From NCBI RefSeq assembly GCF_907165045.1, contig NZ_CAJRAU010000003.1, forward strand, positions 496,001-560,000: a stretch of DNA of 64,000 bases. Reading direction: 5' to 3'. The translations under genes and the position numbers were made by a program. The DNA comes from Dyadobacter linearis. Lineage in GTDB: Bacteria; Bacteroidota; Bacteroidia; Cytophagales; Spirosomataceae. The notes beneath the pieces were generated by a model that was not told where the DNA came from, did not search any database, and saw only the letters and a program-made list of their open reading frames with translations. Below are positions 7,828 to 15,387 of this stretch, in pieces (within the stretch, counting starts at the first letter, position 1; every line of letters starts with the position of its first letter).

Positions 7828-8682
7828 TTATGCCTGTTGTCTCAGCACACTTTGCGCATTTTCAACTGCTTTTTTCTCTTTCCAGTGCTGCCAGTCGAGA
7901 CCGAGCAACTTGGTCATGCTTCTGTCTACAAAGGCGTGGCGAACCAGGTTCATTCCACCTCTTACCGCTGTGAAAATCGAGTTATTCGCTCTCAAAGCAA
8001 GGCTGAAACCGCCGTCGACATAGCGGATATGGTGCCACCACAGAGAAGGAATAAAGATCGTCTCGCCGTGAAGCAACGTGGTTTCATGTCCTGTTGCGCC
8101 TTTCAAAGCAGGGAAACGTTCGTAATCTGGGTTCAAAGGATCCACTTTGCTCATCACCGTAAACGGGTGATGATATAACCTGCGGCTTTCTTCGGGAGAA
8201 AACAGGATTACCTGCTTGCGCGTCTGAAACTGCGTCAGGAACACATTGGAGCAATCCATATCGTAGTGGAGGCTGGTAATCGAATCCTGACCTCCGAAGA
8301 ATACAAACTTGTAAGATTTCAAAAATCCATCCATAATCGTCGGAAAACGGATGTCGTTTGCAAGCTCAGGGATCTTCTTAAAAATATCAAAAAGAAAGAT
8401 ACGCAGGTCGGTAGGGCCTTTCTCAATCAGCGACAGATACTCGCCGAACTTCATGGTTTTCGCAATCTGAAAATATTTATCGGCGTCGTGCAGGTGCTTG
8501 TCAACCAGGGGTACATCCAGATCGCCGTGATTTTCCCTCAACCACTCAAATGTCCATTTCTGAACCGCAGGCCAATCTTTCGCCAGATCGGTAAAAACGA
8601 CCGGCCGGCTTGGTTTCAGATAATTTTCAATAAACTCTTCACGGGTCAAACCGCTACGCTTTTCTATTGGCACTAATTTCAT
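7828..8682 (-). CDS. JmjC/cupin_8 domain protein (putative Fe(II)/2-oxoglutarate hydroxylase)
   Basis: A 284-residue cupin-like protein of the JmjC (cupin_8) family, whose members are Fe(II)- and 2-oxoglutarate-dependent hydroxylases. The N-terminal SRPVVFTDLAKDWPAVQKW segment is typical. The iron site appears as HYDMD (HxD) near residue 152 and the distal His in FIPSLWWHHI, with FFGGQDSITSLHYD matching the family. The start at 8682 (MKLVPIEKRSG) is preferred to 8709, whose extra residues are hydrophobic and AT-rich. It is divergent from an AraC regulator. Bacterial members hydroxylate proteins or small molecules; no target is evident. Confidence 0.85.
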   Translation of the reverse strand: MKLVPIEKRSGLTREEFIENYLKPSRPVVFTDLAKDWPAVQKWTFEWLRENHGDLDVPLVDKHLHDADKYFQIAKTMKFGEYLSLIEKGPTDLRIFLFDIFKKIPELANDIRFPTIMDGFLKSYKFVFFGGQDSITSLHYDMDCSNVFLTQFQTRKQVILFSPEESRRLYHHPFTVMSKVDPLNPDYERFPALKGATGHETTLLHGETIFIPSLWWHHIRYVDGGFSLALRANNSIFTAVRGGMNLVRHAFVDRSMTKLLGLDWQHWKEKKAVENAQSVLRQQA

Positions 8683-8820
8683 ACAGAAACTGAGTATATA
8701 GGTAATCAATTAGACTATAATACTGATAAACTCAACGTTTTCAGTGGCATTGCCGATCATTTCCAAGTGGCAAATTACTGATCAAATGTATTAAAGAGAT
8801 TTCAAAAATATAAATTTCAA

Positions 8821-8836
8821 ATCATTTAATAATGAT
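8821..8836. promoter_or_regulatory. Palindrome upstream of the AraC-type regulator gene
   Basis: ATCATT-taat-AATGAT is a 6-4-6 palindrome 53 bp upstream of the AraC ATG, in the 207-bp AT-rich gap between the cupin and AraC genes. It could be an operator for autoregulation or for a Fur-like protein, since half of it resembles a Fur-type hexamer. In an AT-rich region such palindromes also arise by chance. Nothing else is recognisable in this gap. Confidence 0.3.
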
Positions 8837-8889
8837 ATTCTCTTAAATATATAGGAATAGTAGATTAACATAAAATTGCAGCAGCTCCC

Positions 8890-9699
8890 ATGCAATACTA
8901 CACCATTTTGCCCCCGCCAGACCTAGCTCCGTTCGTGAAGTGTTTCTGGGTGCTGGAACATGAGGTATCCGCAGAAAAACCCTATTTCCACAAAACACTG
9001 GCTGACGGATTTCCTGAGCTGGTATTCCATTACAAAGGCAGGTTCGACGAAATTGACCGGGCCGGGAATGCAGAATTATCTTTCATTGCCGGCTTGACTG
9101 GCCCAACCTCGCTTTACCGGCGGTTTCGTATCAGCGAGGATTTTGGCATTTTTGGTGTGTACCTCTACCCTTTTGCAGTGCCGGCGTTATTTGGAATGCC
9201 AACAATTGAAACCGTCAATGAAATGCCTGATCTGCATAGTATGCTGGGAAAGAAGGGCTTAGAGCTGGAAGAAAAAATAATGCTGGCGGAAAATAATCAG
9301 GTCAGGATTGCGATCATGTGCCAGTTTATGCGAGGGTGCCTGACCAGAAACGCGCAGCCGGAGCCCGCCGCATTTGCTATGATCAGCCAGATTATCCAAA
9401 GTAACGGACTGACGAGTGTTACCGAACTTGCGCAGCGGAATGCATTGTCTACGAGGCAGTTTGAAAGGAAATTTAAGGCTTTTTCAGGGTTCAGTCCCAA
9501 GCTTTTTTCCCGCATTATCAGGTTTCACGCCGCTATGAATGCGTACGGAGATAAAGAAAAGTCGCTGACCGAGATTGCCTACGAAGCTGGTTATTATGAT
9601 CAATCGCATTTTATCCACGACTTCAAAACCTTCTCCGGCGAGCACCCGGACAGGTATTTTTCAGGCAATTCGGAGGCGACTGAATATCGTGATGTATGA
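8890..9699 (+). CDS. AraC family transcriptional regulator
   Basis: A 269-residue regulator. Residues 1-150 (YYTILPPPDLAPFVKCFWVLEHE, then DGFPELVFHYKG) match the N-terminal sensor domain common in Bacteroidota AraC proteins (DUF6597-like). Residues 165-260 form the double helix-turn-helix (SVTELAQRNALSTRQFERKFKAFSGFSPK, then SLTEIAYEAGYYDQSHFIHDFKTFSGEHPDRY). The VOC gene follows 69 bp downstream on the same strand behind its own promoter, so it may be a target. Ligand unknown. Confidence 0.93.
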   Translation: MQYYTILPPPDLAPFVKCFWVLEHEVSAEKPYFHKTLADGFPELVFHYKGRFDEIDRAGNAELSFIAGLTGPTSLYRRFRISEDFGIFGVYLYPFAVPALFGMPTIETVNEMPDLHSMLGKKGLELEEKIMLAENNQVRIAIMCQFMRGCLTRNAQPEPAAFAMISQIIQSNGLTSVTELAQRNALSTRQFERKFKAFSGFSPKLFSRIIRFHAAMNAYGDKEKSLTEIAYEAGYYDQSHFIHDFKTFSGEHPDRYFSGNSEATEYRDV

Positions 9700-9736
9700 T
9701 GTCGTGTTTTTCCAATTTCAGCTTTAACAGCCATTT

Positions 9737-9744
9737 TACATTTG
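9737..9744 (+). promoter_or_regulatory. Promoter -7 element before the VOC gene
   Basis: TACATTTG at 9737-9744 fits the Bacteroidota TAnnTTTG element exactly, 24 bp upstream of the VOC ATG at 9769. No clear TTG is seen at the -33 spacing, only a T-rich stretch, so this is a partial match. Confidence 0.4.
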
Positions 9745-9768
9745 TCTCAAACTAACCATAAAAATAGC

Positions 9769-10155
9769 ATGAGCACGATCAAAATTCCAAATGGCCACCA
9801 GACCGTAATGCCTTATTTAATGCTGGAAAAGGCATCCAGGTTCAAGGATTTCACCGAAACTGTATTTGGCGCGACGGTTTCTTCAGTCCATTTCCAGGAC
9901 GACGATCCGAGCCTGATCAAGCATTCCGAAGTTTCAATCGGCGAGAGTACGATTATGTTTTGTGACAGCCGCGCGGAATGGGCTCCCAAACCTGCACATA
10001 TGTTTGTGTACGTTGAAAATGCGGACGATACCTACAATAAAGCACTCGAATCGGGCGGCGAAAGTGTAATGGAACCGGCAGACCAGGATTATGGCCGGAG
10101 CTGCGGCGTAGCTGATCCTTGCGGAAATGTGTGGTGGATTACTGCGGTTATATGA
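9769..10155 (+). CDS. VOC (glyoxalase/bleomycin-resistance fold) family protein
   Basis: A 128-residue protein of the vicinal oxygen chelate fold. The pattern is the PhnB/YdeF-like variant: PYLMLEKASRFKDFTETVFGA, then HSEVSIGESTIMFCDS, MFVYVENADDTYNKALESGGESVMEPADQDYGRSCGVADPCGNVWWI. The DPCGNVW ending is the second beta-alpha-beta-beta-beta module. Start 9769 (MSTIKIPNGHQ) was chosen because the upstream in-frame extension lies over the promoter. Typical relatives are uncharacterised or resistance-type proteins. It follows an AraC regulator and is closed by a strong terminator-like hairpin. Confidence 0.9.
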   Translation: MSTIKIPNGHQTVMPYLMLEKASRFKDFTETVFGATVSSVHFQDDDPSLIKHSEVSIGESTIMFCDSRAEWAPKPAHMFVYVENADDTYNKALESGGESVMEPADQDYGRSCGVADPCGNVWWITAVI

Positions 10156-10160
10156 TCTGA

Positions 10161-10205
10161 AAATGGTCTTTATCGCTATATTAGGGATGATAAAGACCAT
10201 TTTTT
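10161..10205 (+). terminator. Strong hairpin with T-run between VOC gene and next ORF
   Basis: Arms AAATGGTCTTTATC (10161-10174) and GATAAAGACCATTT (10189-10202) are perfect 14-bp complements with a 14-base loop, followed by a T-run. It is an excellent rho-independent terminator for the VOC gene. The next ATG (10211) comes only 5 bases after the T-run, so the following gene has no room for an ordinary promoter downstream of the hairpin. Confidence 0.8.
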
Positions 10206-10210
10206 GAAAT

Positions 10211-10549
10211 ATGATCAATTACGACAATAAGGTTTTCTTCCCGTTATCTAATTCTGAAAATGGGGAAGTGGATCTGGAAATGCATTTCATTTATAAGCAA
10301 ACCGGAAATATTGTGACGTCAACCTATTCGGGCGGGCGGATCAAAAGCGGGCATTTGATTGCAATTGTGGATGAACAGGGAAAGCTGGATATGCGCTATC
10401 ACCAGGTGAACGACAAAGGCGAGATCACAACGGGCATCTGTAAATCTACTCCCGAGCAACTTCCGAATGGAAAATTACGTATGCATGAAAAATGGCAATG
10501 GACTTCGGGAGACCAGTCTTTTGGAGAATCTTTGCTGGAAGAAAAATAG
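10211..10549 (+). CDS. Small conserved protein of unknown function (112 aa)
   Basis: A 112-residue protein predicted to be mostly beta-strand (VFFPLSNSENGEVDLEMHFIYKQTGNIVTSTYSGGRIKSGHLIAIVDEQGKLDMRYHQVNDKGEITTGICKST). Homologous proteins in Flavobacteriia and Cytophagia are sometimes labelled N-acetylglutamate synthase in databases. I see no GNAT acetyl-CoA motif and regard that name as unsupported. The repeated strand-turn-strand pattern suggests a small beta-barrel or lipocalin-like fold. It has no signal peptide, and its start lies 5 bp after a terminator-like hairpin. Function unknown. Confidence 0.8.
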   Translation: MINYDNKVFFPLSNSENGEVDLEMHFIYKQTGNIVTSTYSGGRIKSGHLIAIVDEQGKLDMRYHQVNDKGEITTGICKSTPEQLPNGKLRMHEKWQWTSGDQSFGESLLEEK

Positions 10550-10573
10550 TCGCACAACATCAACAACACTTGC

Positions 10574-11110
10574 ATGCGCTCGCTCAAAAACGGACTTTTC
10601 TTACTTGCATTCTTTCTTGTTTCCAGTCTTGTGTCGGCACAGACTTCCAAAATCATTTCCGGCTCTACGAAATTCAGTGTGAAGTTTATCATGGGAACCT
10701 GTAACGGTACTTTCGCCGCGCCGACGGGGACTGCCGTTTTTAATGAAAAGAACCCCGAGAATGCTTCATTCGATATTAAAATTGCGGCAAATACCTTCGA
10801 TACCAAGAGCAACACGCGGGATAAGGACATGAAAAGCGACAAGTATTTTTATGTCGAAAAGTATCCTAATATCCATTTCAAATCTTCCAAAGTCGAGAAG
10901 CGTGGAGCGAAATACCAGGCTACCGGCACCCTTTCCATCCGCGACGTTTCCAAGACCGTTACCCTGCCTTTTGAAGCAAAAAAGAATGCAGATGGCAGCT
11001 ACCTGCTCGCAAGTACTTTCGAGGTCAACCGGCTTGATTACAAGATCGGTGAGAAAGACTGGAAACTGAAAGATATCGTGACCGTGAATCTCGAAGCTAC
11101 CATTAAATAA
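10574..11110 (+). CDS. Secreted YceI family protein
   Basis: A 178-residue YceI-family protein. Residues 1-22 are a Sec signal peptide ending SLVSAQ. The body carries the lipocalin-like YceI pattern (TKFSVKFIMGTCNGTF, then NTFDTKSNTRDKDMKSDKYFYVEKYPNIHFKSSKVE, ATGTLSIRDVSKTVTLPF). YceI proteins bind long isoprenoid or amide lipids in a deep cavity and act in the periplasm. A second, signal-less YceI protein lies at 31664. It is 24 bp after the small beta-rich protein gene and just upstream of the haem locus, from which a palindromic region separates it. Confidence 0.92.
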   Translation: MRSLKNGLFLLAFFLVSSLVSAQTSKIISGSTKFSVKFIMGTCNGTFAAPTGTAVFNEKNPENASFDIKIAANTFDTKSNTRDKDMKSDKYFYVEKYPNIHFKSSKVEKRGAKYQATGTLSIRDVSKTVTLPFEAKKNADGSYLLASTFEVNRLDYKIGEKDWKLKDIVTVNLEATIK

Positions 11111-11148
11111 CCTTCTACCCGATTTTCTAATCACTACCCGTCATTTTA

Positions 11149-11163
11149 GACCTTTTAAAGGTC
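11149..11163. repeat. 15-bp perfect palindrome before the haem locus
   Basis: GACCTTT-T-AAAGGTC at 11149-11163 is a perfect palindrome around a central T, 38 bp after the YceI stop. It lacks a T-run, so it is a poor terminator; a binding site or weak hairpin is possible. Confidence 0.4.
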
Positions 11164-11186
11164 CGAATTTATTTCTTGTATGTTAA

Positions 11187-11239
11187 TTTGTATTTAGTCT
11201 AAATAATACATTTACTTTGTATTCATAATTAGTCTAAAT
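11187..11239 (+). promoter_or_regulatory. Haem-locus promoter overlapped by two palindromic operator-like boxes
   Basis: TTTG at 11187-11190 and TTACTTTG at 11212-11219, 21 bp apart, fit a Bacteroidota -33/-7 promoter. Box 1, ATTTAGTCTAAAT (11192-11204), is a perfect 13-bp palindrome in the spacer. Box 2, AATTAGTCTAAAT (11227-11239), is a one-mismatch copy placed where transcription should start. The two share the 14-mer TTAGTCTAAATAAT and lie 35 bp apart. This layout suits repression by an iron- or haem-responsive regulator; which one (Fur, DtxR-like or other) is unknown. Confidence 0.65.
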
Positions 11240-11248
11240 AATCTTTCA

Positions 11249-13309
11249 ATGAGATCAATCTTTACCTTGGTATGTCTGGTGATCTGTACAGCAAGCGTTT
11301 GCGCGCAAACAGAAGAAGGTGTCATTGAAGAGAAAACAGCCGAGAACCCTATTCAGCTAATGGAAATGGTGGTTACCGGGCAATCTGAACCTCAATCACT
11401 TAGAAACTCCGTTTATCAGGTTCGCACGATCGACAGCGAGCGGATCCGGATGCGGGGCGCGACTAATCTGCAAACGGTTTTGAACACCGAATTGGGCATC
11501 CGCTTTTCCAATGACCTCACATTAGGTACCAGCGATATTCAGTTAATGGGCATGTCCGGGCGAAATGTCAAGATCCTGCTGGACGGAATTCCGATGGTAG
11601 ATCGCGGCAGTACGCGGGAGAGTTTGGGGCAGATCGATATCAATAGCATTGAACGTATAGAGATCGTCGAAGGGCCCATGTCGGTGATGTACGGTACAGA
11701 CGCGCTGGCCGGGGTAATCAATATTATTACTAAAAAAGGGCATTCCGGATCTAATCTGATCCTGAGTGCGCGGATGCAGGAAGAAACTGCGGGAAAAGAA
11801 TACAATGCATTTGACAAAAAAGGTATTCATAATCAGAGTCTCGCCTTAACCTGGCAGAATCAGCGTCTGCAATTTTCAGGGAATGTTTCCAGAAATAATT
11901 TTGGCGGCTGGCAAGGGAAATCCGTCGGGCGCGAAAAGGACTGGATGCCCAAAGAACAAATGCTTTATACCGCCGGCGCGCGCTACCAGGGCAGCAGATG
12001 GAATATCTGGTACCGTTTCAATGGAGCCGACGAAACGATCCGGTACTTCGGCAAAAGGAATATTTATACACAGATCGCAGGCGATAAGGATTACACTTCC
12101 AAGCGATGGTTTCACCAGGTACAGTCTGAGTTGAAGGTGAATGAAAAGCTGAACCTGAATGGCGTACTTTCCTACACCGACTACTCGCGAAGAACGCTCA
12201 GCACGAACGTTGATGCAAACGACCGCCGCACTTTGTCGCTTGAACCCGGCTCGCAGGATAAGTCCATTTTTACAACCACTTTTCTCAGGGGAACTGCTTT
12301 TTATAAAGTGTCGAATGCATTTTCCATTATGTCGGGGATCGATTTTTCAGACAATGGAAGCTCGGGCGCGCGGATTTCCGGAACTCCTGGAATTGCCGAA
12401 TATGCTGTGTTTATAGCTCCCGAAATCAAGGTGGGCGATGTGTTGCGACTTACTCCGGGACTACGTTTTCTCAAAAATTCAGTTTACGACGCGCCGCCGG
12501 CAATTCCTTCATTGAATGGTAAACTGACAATTTCCAAAACCCTGGACTTCCGTTTCGGCTATGCCCGTGGTTTTCGCTCGCCGGCATTGCGTGAGCTGTA
12601 TTTCGACTTTGTGGACGCATCCCATTCGATTCACGGTAATACGAATCTCAAAGCGGAATACTCGAATAGCTTTAATTCATTCCTCGCGTGGCAGGCAGCT
12701 ACTCGGCCGCATTTCCGCCTTACTTCTACGCTCGGCGGTTTTTACAACATTTTCAATGACCTGATCGACCTGGCGCTGGACCCGCAAAATGCCAGCAGGA
12801 CAACTTACCTCAATGTGCATTTATTCAAAACCACGGGTTTCACGATTGATAATAAGCTGTTTACCAAACACATTCAGGCAAGTCTAGGGGGAAGTTATAT
12901 TGGAAGATACAATCAGTTTTCTGCCGATCCGGAGCTATACGGCGAGCTGCCGCAATTTCAATGGTCGCCGGAAATCAATGCATACTTGCTTTATACTTTC
13001 ACCAAAATCCGTGCAGGGGTTAACCTTTTTTACAAATATTCCGGCAAGCGGCCCAATTACGAATCTGCGGACCTGATCAACGTAAACCTGGCTGAGACAG
13101 AGGGCTTTCACACCGCAGATCTGACGGTTAATAAGTCTTTCGGTAAATACGTGAACCTGCTCGCCGGCGCGCGAAACCTCTTCAATGTTACTACCCTTAA
13201 TAATACTTCAACCGATACCGGCGGGGCACACAGTACCGGCGGCGCAGTACCGATGTCCTACGGCCGGTCGTGGTTTCTCGGGTTAAATATCCAGTGGTCA
13301 AAAAATTAA
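11249..13309 (+). CDS. TonB-dependent haem receptor (HmuR-like)
   Basis: A 686-residue outer-membrane receptor. Residues 1-20 are a signal peptide, MEMVVTGQ near residue 38 is the TonB box region, and residues 50-160 form the plug (TNLQTVLNTELGIRF, KILLDGIPMVDRG, SIERIEIVEGPMSVMYGTDALAGVINIITKK); the rest is a 22-strand barrel ending in aromatic-rich strands. FRSP (442-445) and NTNL (464-467) correspond to the FRAP and NPNL boxes of haem receptors, with His459 and His462 between them as candidate haem ligands. Two HmuY-type genes follow at once, supporting haem rather than siderophore uptake. The promoter carries paired operator-like boxes. Confidence 0.9.
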   Translation: MRSIFTLVCLVICTASVCAQTEEGVIEEKTAENPIQLMEMVVTGQSEPQSLRNSVYQVRTIDSERIRMRGATNLQTVLNTELGIRFSNDLTLGTSDIQLMGMSGRNVKILLDGIPMVDRGSTRESLGQIDINSIERIEIVEGPMSVMYGTDALAGVINIITKKGHSGSNLILSARMQEETAGKEYNAFDKKGIHNQSLALTWQNQRLQFSGNVSRNNFGGWQGKSVGREKDWMPKEQMLYTAGARYQGSRWNIWYRFNGADETIRYFGKRNIYTQIAGDKDYTSKRWFHQVQSELKVNEKLNLNGVLSYTDYSRRTLSTNVDANDRRTLSLEPGSQDKSIFTTTFLRGTAFYKVSNAFSIMSGIDFSDNGSSGARISGTPGIAEYAVFIAPEIKVGDVLRLTPGLRFLKNSVYDAPPAIPSLNGKLTISKTLDFRFGYARGFRSPALRELYFDFVDASHSIHGNTNLKAEYSNSFNSFLAWQAATRPHFRLTSTLGGFYNIFNDLIDLALDPQNASRTTYLNVHLFKTTGFTIDNKLFTKHIQASLGGSYIGRYNQFSADPELYGELPQFQWSPEINAYLLYTFTKIRAGVNLFYKYSGKRPNYESADLINVNLAETEGFHTADLTVNKSFGKYVNLLAGARNLFNVTTLNNTSTDTGGAHSTGGAVPMSYGRSWFLGLNIQWSKN

Positions 13310-13340
13310 CAAATACCCTTTTTACATAAATCAAATCAAG

Positions 13341-14735
13341 ATGAAGAAAATAGCCAAATCGTTGTTGCTGATTGCATTTCTGGGAAGTTTTAATGCGTGT
13401 ACCGATGAAGAACCGCCGCTTCCTGACAACGTAGCCGGGTTTGAAAGTGCCGAAAAAGGTTTTGAAGGGGAAGAAACGGAAGTGAAAATTATCCTTTCGC
13501 GGGCCGTGGATGTGGTTACTCCTATTACCGTTTCGGTGACGCCTACGCAACTGACTTACAATACCGAATTTACCACCACGCCGGCTGTGGTCAACAATGC
13601 GATTGCATTATCAGTACCGGCGGGCCAGTCTTCTGTATCTTTTAAAGTGGCCAAGAAAGCGGGTGTATTGCTTGATGGTGACGAAAGCATTACATTCAAA
13701 GTCACTTCGGTGGGCGCGCCTGCAGCGGTAGGGACTGCTACGGATCTGAAACTGAGCTTTAAGGCGATCATTTCCGAAGGTACCAGTATTCAATTGAATG
13801 GAATCGCGGGCGCAGAGCCCGGCAGCAGTGCAGCCAATTCAGTTTTTCTTGATCTGAGTTCTAATGTGCAAACCGCCGTTTTCCGCGACAGCTGGGACCT
13901 CGGATTTTACAGCGGCGCCGATTTCCGTGTGACGATCAACGGAACAAATGGCGCTTCTGCATTGCTGATCAACAAAACGGATATTAATACAGTTACCGAC
14001 AAAGATCTGGTCGCCGACTCACTTGCAGTGGGCCAGGGAATGGGGAAGCTGGCACTGGTTGATGATGCAAAAGGCGATTTAACCAAAACGGTTATTAAAG
14101 AAATTTCCGCAACTGACGCAGACAATAAAGTATATGTATTGAACCGCAAAGGAGGTTCAGCTACGGTTTTGCCTGCTGATCAGCTTTACAAAATCCGCGT
14201 TTTACGTAGAGGAACAGGGTACTCGGTCCAATATGCGAAGTTGAATGAAACCACATTCAAAACGCTTGATGTGACGAAAGATGCAACTTTGAATTTTGAA
14301 TATGTATCGCTTGAAAAAGGCGCTACCGTGGATGTGGAGCCTGCCAAAGATCGCTGGGACCTGCAATGGGGATATAGTATGTATTACACCAATTTCGGCA
14401 CCGGCCTGATTCCTTACGGATTCTCCGACCTGGTTTTTACCAACAAACAGGCTAATGTAGAAACTGCGGAAGTTTTGACTACTACTGCTACTTATGATGC
14501 ATTCGCAGAAACCAATCTGACTGGCATCACTTTCTCAAAAGATGCGGATGCGATCGGTTCGAAATGGCGGGTAACTTCGGGTGGGACTGTGGGTGTGAAA
14601 ACGGATCGTTTTTACCTGATCAAAGATCCTGCGGGCAACATTTATAAGCTGCGTTTTGTAAGCTTCCATCCAGGCGACGGCGGCGAGCGCGGCAAGCCGA
14701 AACTCGAATATAAGCTGATTAAAAAAGGCGTTTAA
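13341..14735 (+). CDS. HmuY family haem-binding lipoprotein (large form)
   Basis: A 464-residue surface lipoprotein: the signal peptide ends in a lipobox (SFNAC, Cys20). Residues 30-130 resemble a Calx-beta or Ig-like module (GEETEVKIILSRAVDVVTPITVSV). Residues 150-460 match the HmuY fold, with SVFLDLSSNVQTAVFRDSWDLGFYSGADFRVTING near its start and RFYLIKDPAGNIYKLRFVSFHPGDGGERGKPKLEY at its end. HmuY proteins take haem from host or environmental haemoproteins and pass it to HmuR-type receptors. The gene starts 31 bp after the receptor gene, in one operon. The haem-ligating residues cannot be assigned without an alignment. Confidence 0.88.
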   Translation: MKKIAKSLLLIAFLGSFNACTDEEPPLPDNVAGFESAEKGFEGEETEVKIILSRAVDVVTPITVSVTPTQLTYNTEFTTTPAVVNNAIALSVPAGQSSVSFKVAKKAGVLLDGDESITFKVTSVGAPAAVGTATDLKLSFKAIISEGTSIQLNGIAGAEPGSSAANSVFLDLSSNVQTAVFRDSWDLGFYSGADFRVTINGTNGASALLINKTDINTVTDKDLVADSLAVGQGMGKLALVDDAKGDLTKTVIKEISATDADNKVYVLNRKGGSATVLPADQLYKIRVLRRGTGYSVQYAKLNETTFKTLDVTKDATLNFEYVSLEKGATVDVEPAKDRWDLQWGYSMYYTNFGTGLIPYGFSDLVFTNKQANVETAEVLTTTATYDAFAETNLTGITFSKDADAIGSKWRVTSGGTVGVKTDRFYLIKDPAGNIYKLRFVSFHPGDGGERGKPKLEYKLIKKGV

Positions 14736-14745
14736 AACATTCAAT

Positions 14746-14779
14746 AGGGGCGTTACTTTGCGTGCGCCCCTCTTTTTTT
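14746..14779 (+). terminator. Hairpin plus T-run between the two HmuY-type genes
   Basis: Arms AGGGGCG (14746-14752) and CGCCCCT (14765-14771) are exact complements followed by a run of seven T. The loop contains TTACTTTG (14753-14760), identical to the -7 element of the receptor promoter. This looks like an intra-operon terminator that would lower expression of the second HmuY gene, or possibly a terminator fused to a secondary promoter. Confidence 0.65.
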
Positions 14780-14801
14780 ATAAATTCAAAAATCGTTTTC
14801 T

Positions 14802-15374
14802 ATGAAGATTCTGATATTGTCCATTTCACTTCTCACTTCTGCCTTGTATATGCCCGACTCAAACCTGCATGCTCCTGATCATAATGCTGCTGCGGAAATT
14901 ATAGTAGTAAAAGATCTCAATGCAAATGCGACGCCTTACAGCTATTTCAGTTTTGTTACCGGCAAAGAGGTACCGGCAAGTGAGGCTAAATCGACAAAAT
15001 GGGATATTGCATTCAGCAAAACGACTATTGCGATAAATAGCGGCACCAGCGGCCCAGGCCAGGCTGGCGCAATCGTTGTTGAAAAACCTTTCGCATCGGT
15101 TACAGAAGCACCCAAAGATGGTTATAAATCTGACAGCGATGCAGGATTTGCTATTCAGGGCGGAAGCGGAAATTCGTGGTACAAATACGATATGAGCGTG
15201 CATGCAATTCTGCCGATTCTGGGAAGAACTATTTTGTTGAAGACAGCGGAAGGTAAATTTGTCAAGGTTGAAATTATCAGCTACTACAAAGGAGCGCCGG
15301 AAGATGTTCCGACCGAAGAATCCAGCTACTACACTTTCAGGTATTCCATGGCAGACGCTGAAGGGAAGTATTAA
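14802..15374 (+). CDS. HmuY family haem-binding protein (short form)
   Basis: A 190-residue exported protein with an N-terminal signal sequence (ILILSISLLTSALYMP) but no clear lipobox, so probably periplasmic or secreted. The HmuY pattern is complete: YFSFVTGKEVPASEAKSTKWDIAFSKTTIAINSGTSG, then SWYKYDMSVHAILPILGRTILLKTAEGKFVKVEIISYY, and SSYYTFRYSMA. It lies 66 bp after the larger HmuY gene, behind a hairpin terminator, and is the last gene of the haem locus. Two HmuY paralogues of different size suggest a surface capture protein and a soluble carrier; that division is inference. Confidence 0.87.
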   Translation: MKILILSISLLTSALYMPDSNLHAPDHNAAAEIIVVKDLNANATPYSYFSFVTGKEVPASEAKSTKWDIAFSKTTIAINSGTSGPGQAGAIVVEKPFASVTEAPKDGYKSDSDAGFAIQGGSGNSWYKYDMSVHAILPILGRTILLKTAEGKFVKVEIISYYKGAPEDVPTEESSYYTFRYSMADAEGKY

Positions 15375-15387
15375 TATTAGTAACTAC

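Noticed and set aside
10211..10549. N-acetylglutamate synthase label used for similar proteins
   Set aside because: No acetyltransferase motif is visible; the protein is small and beta-rich.
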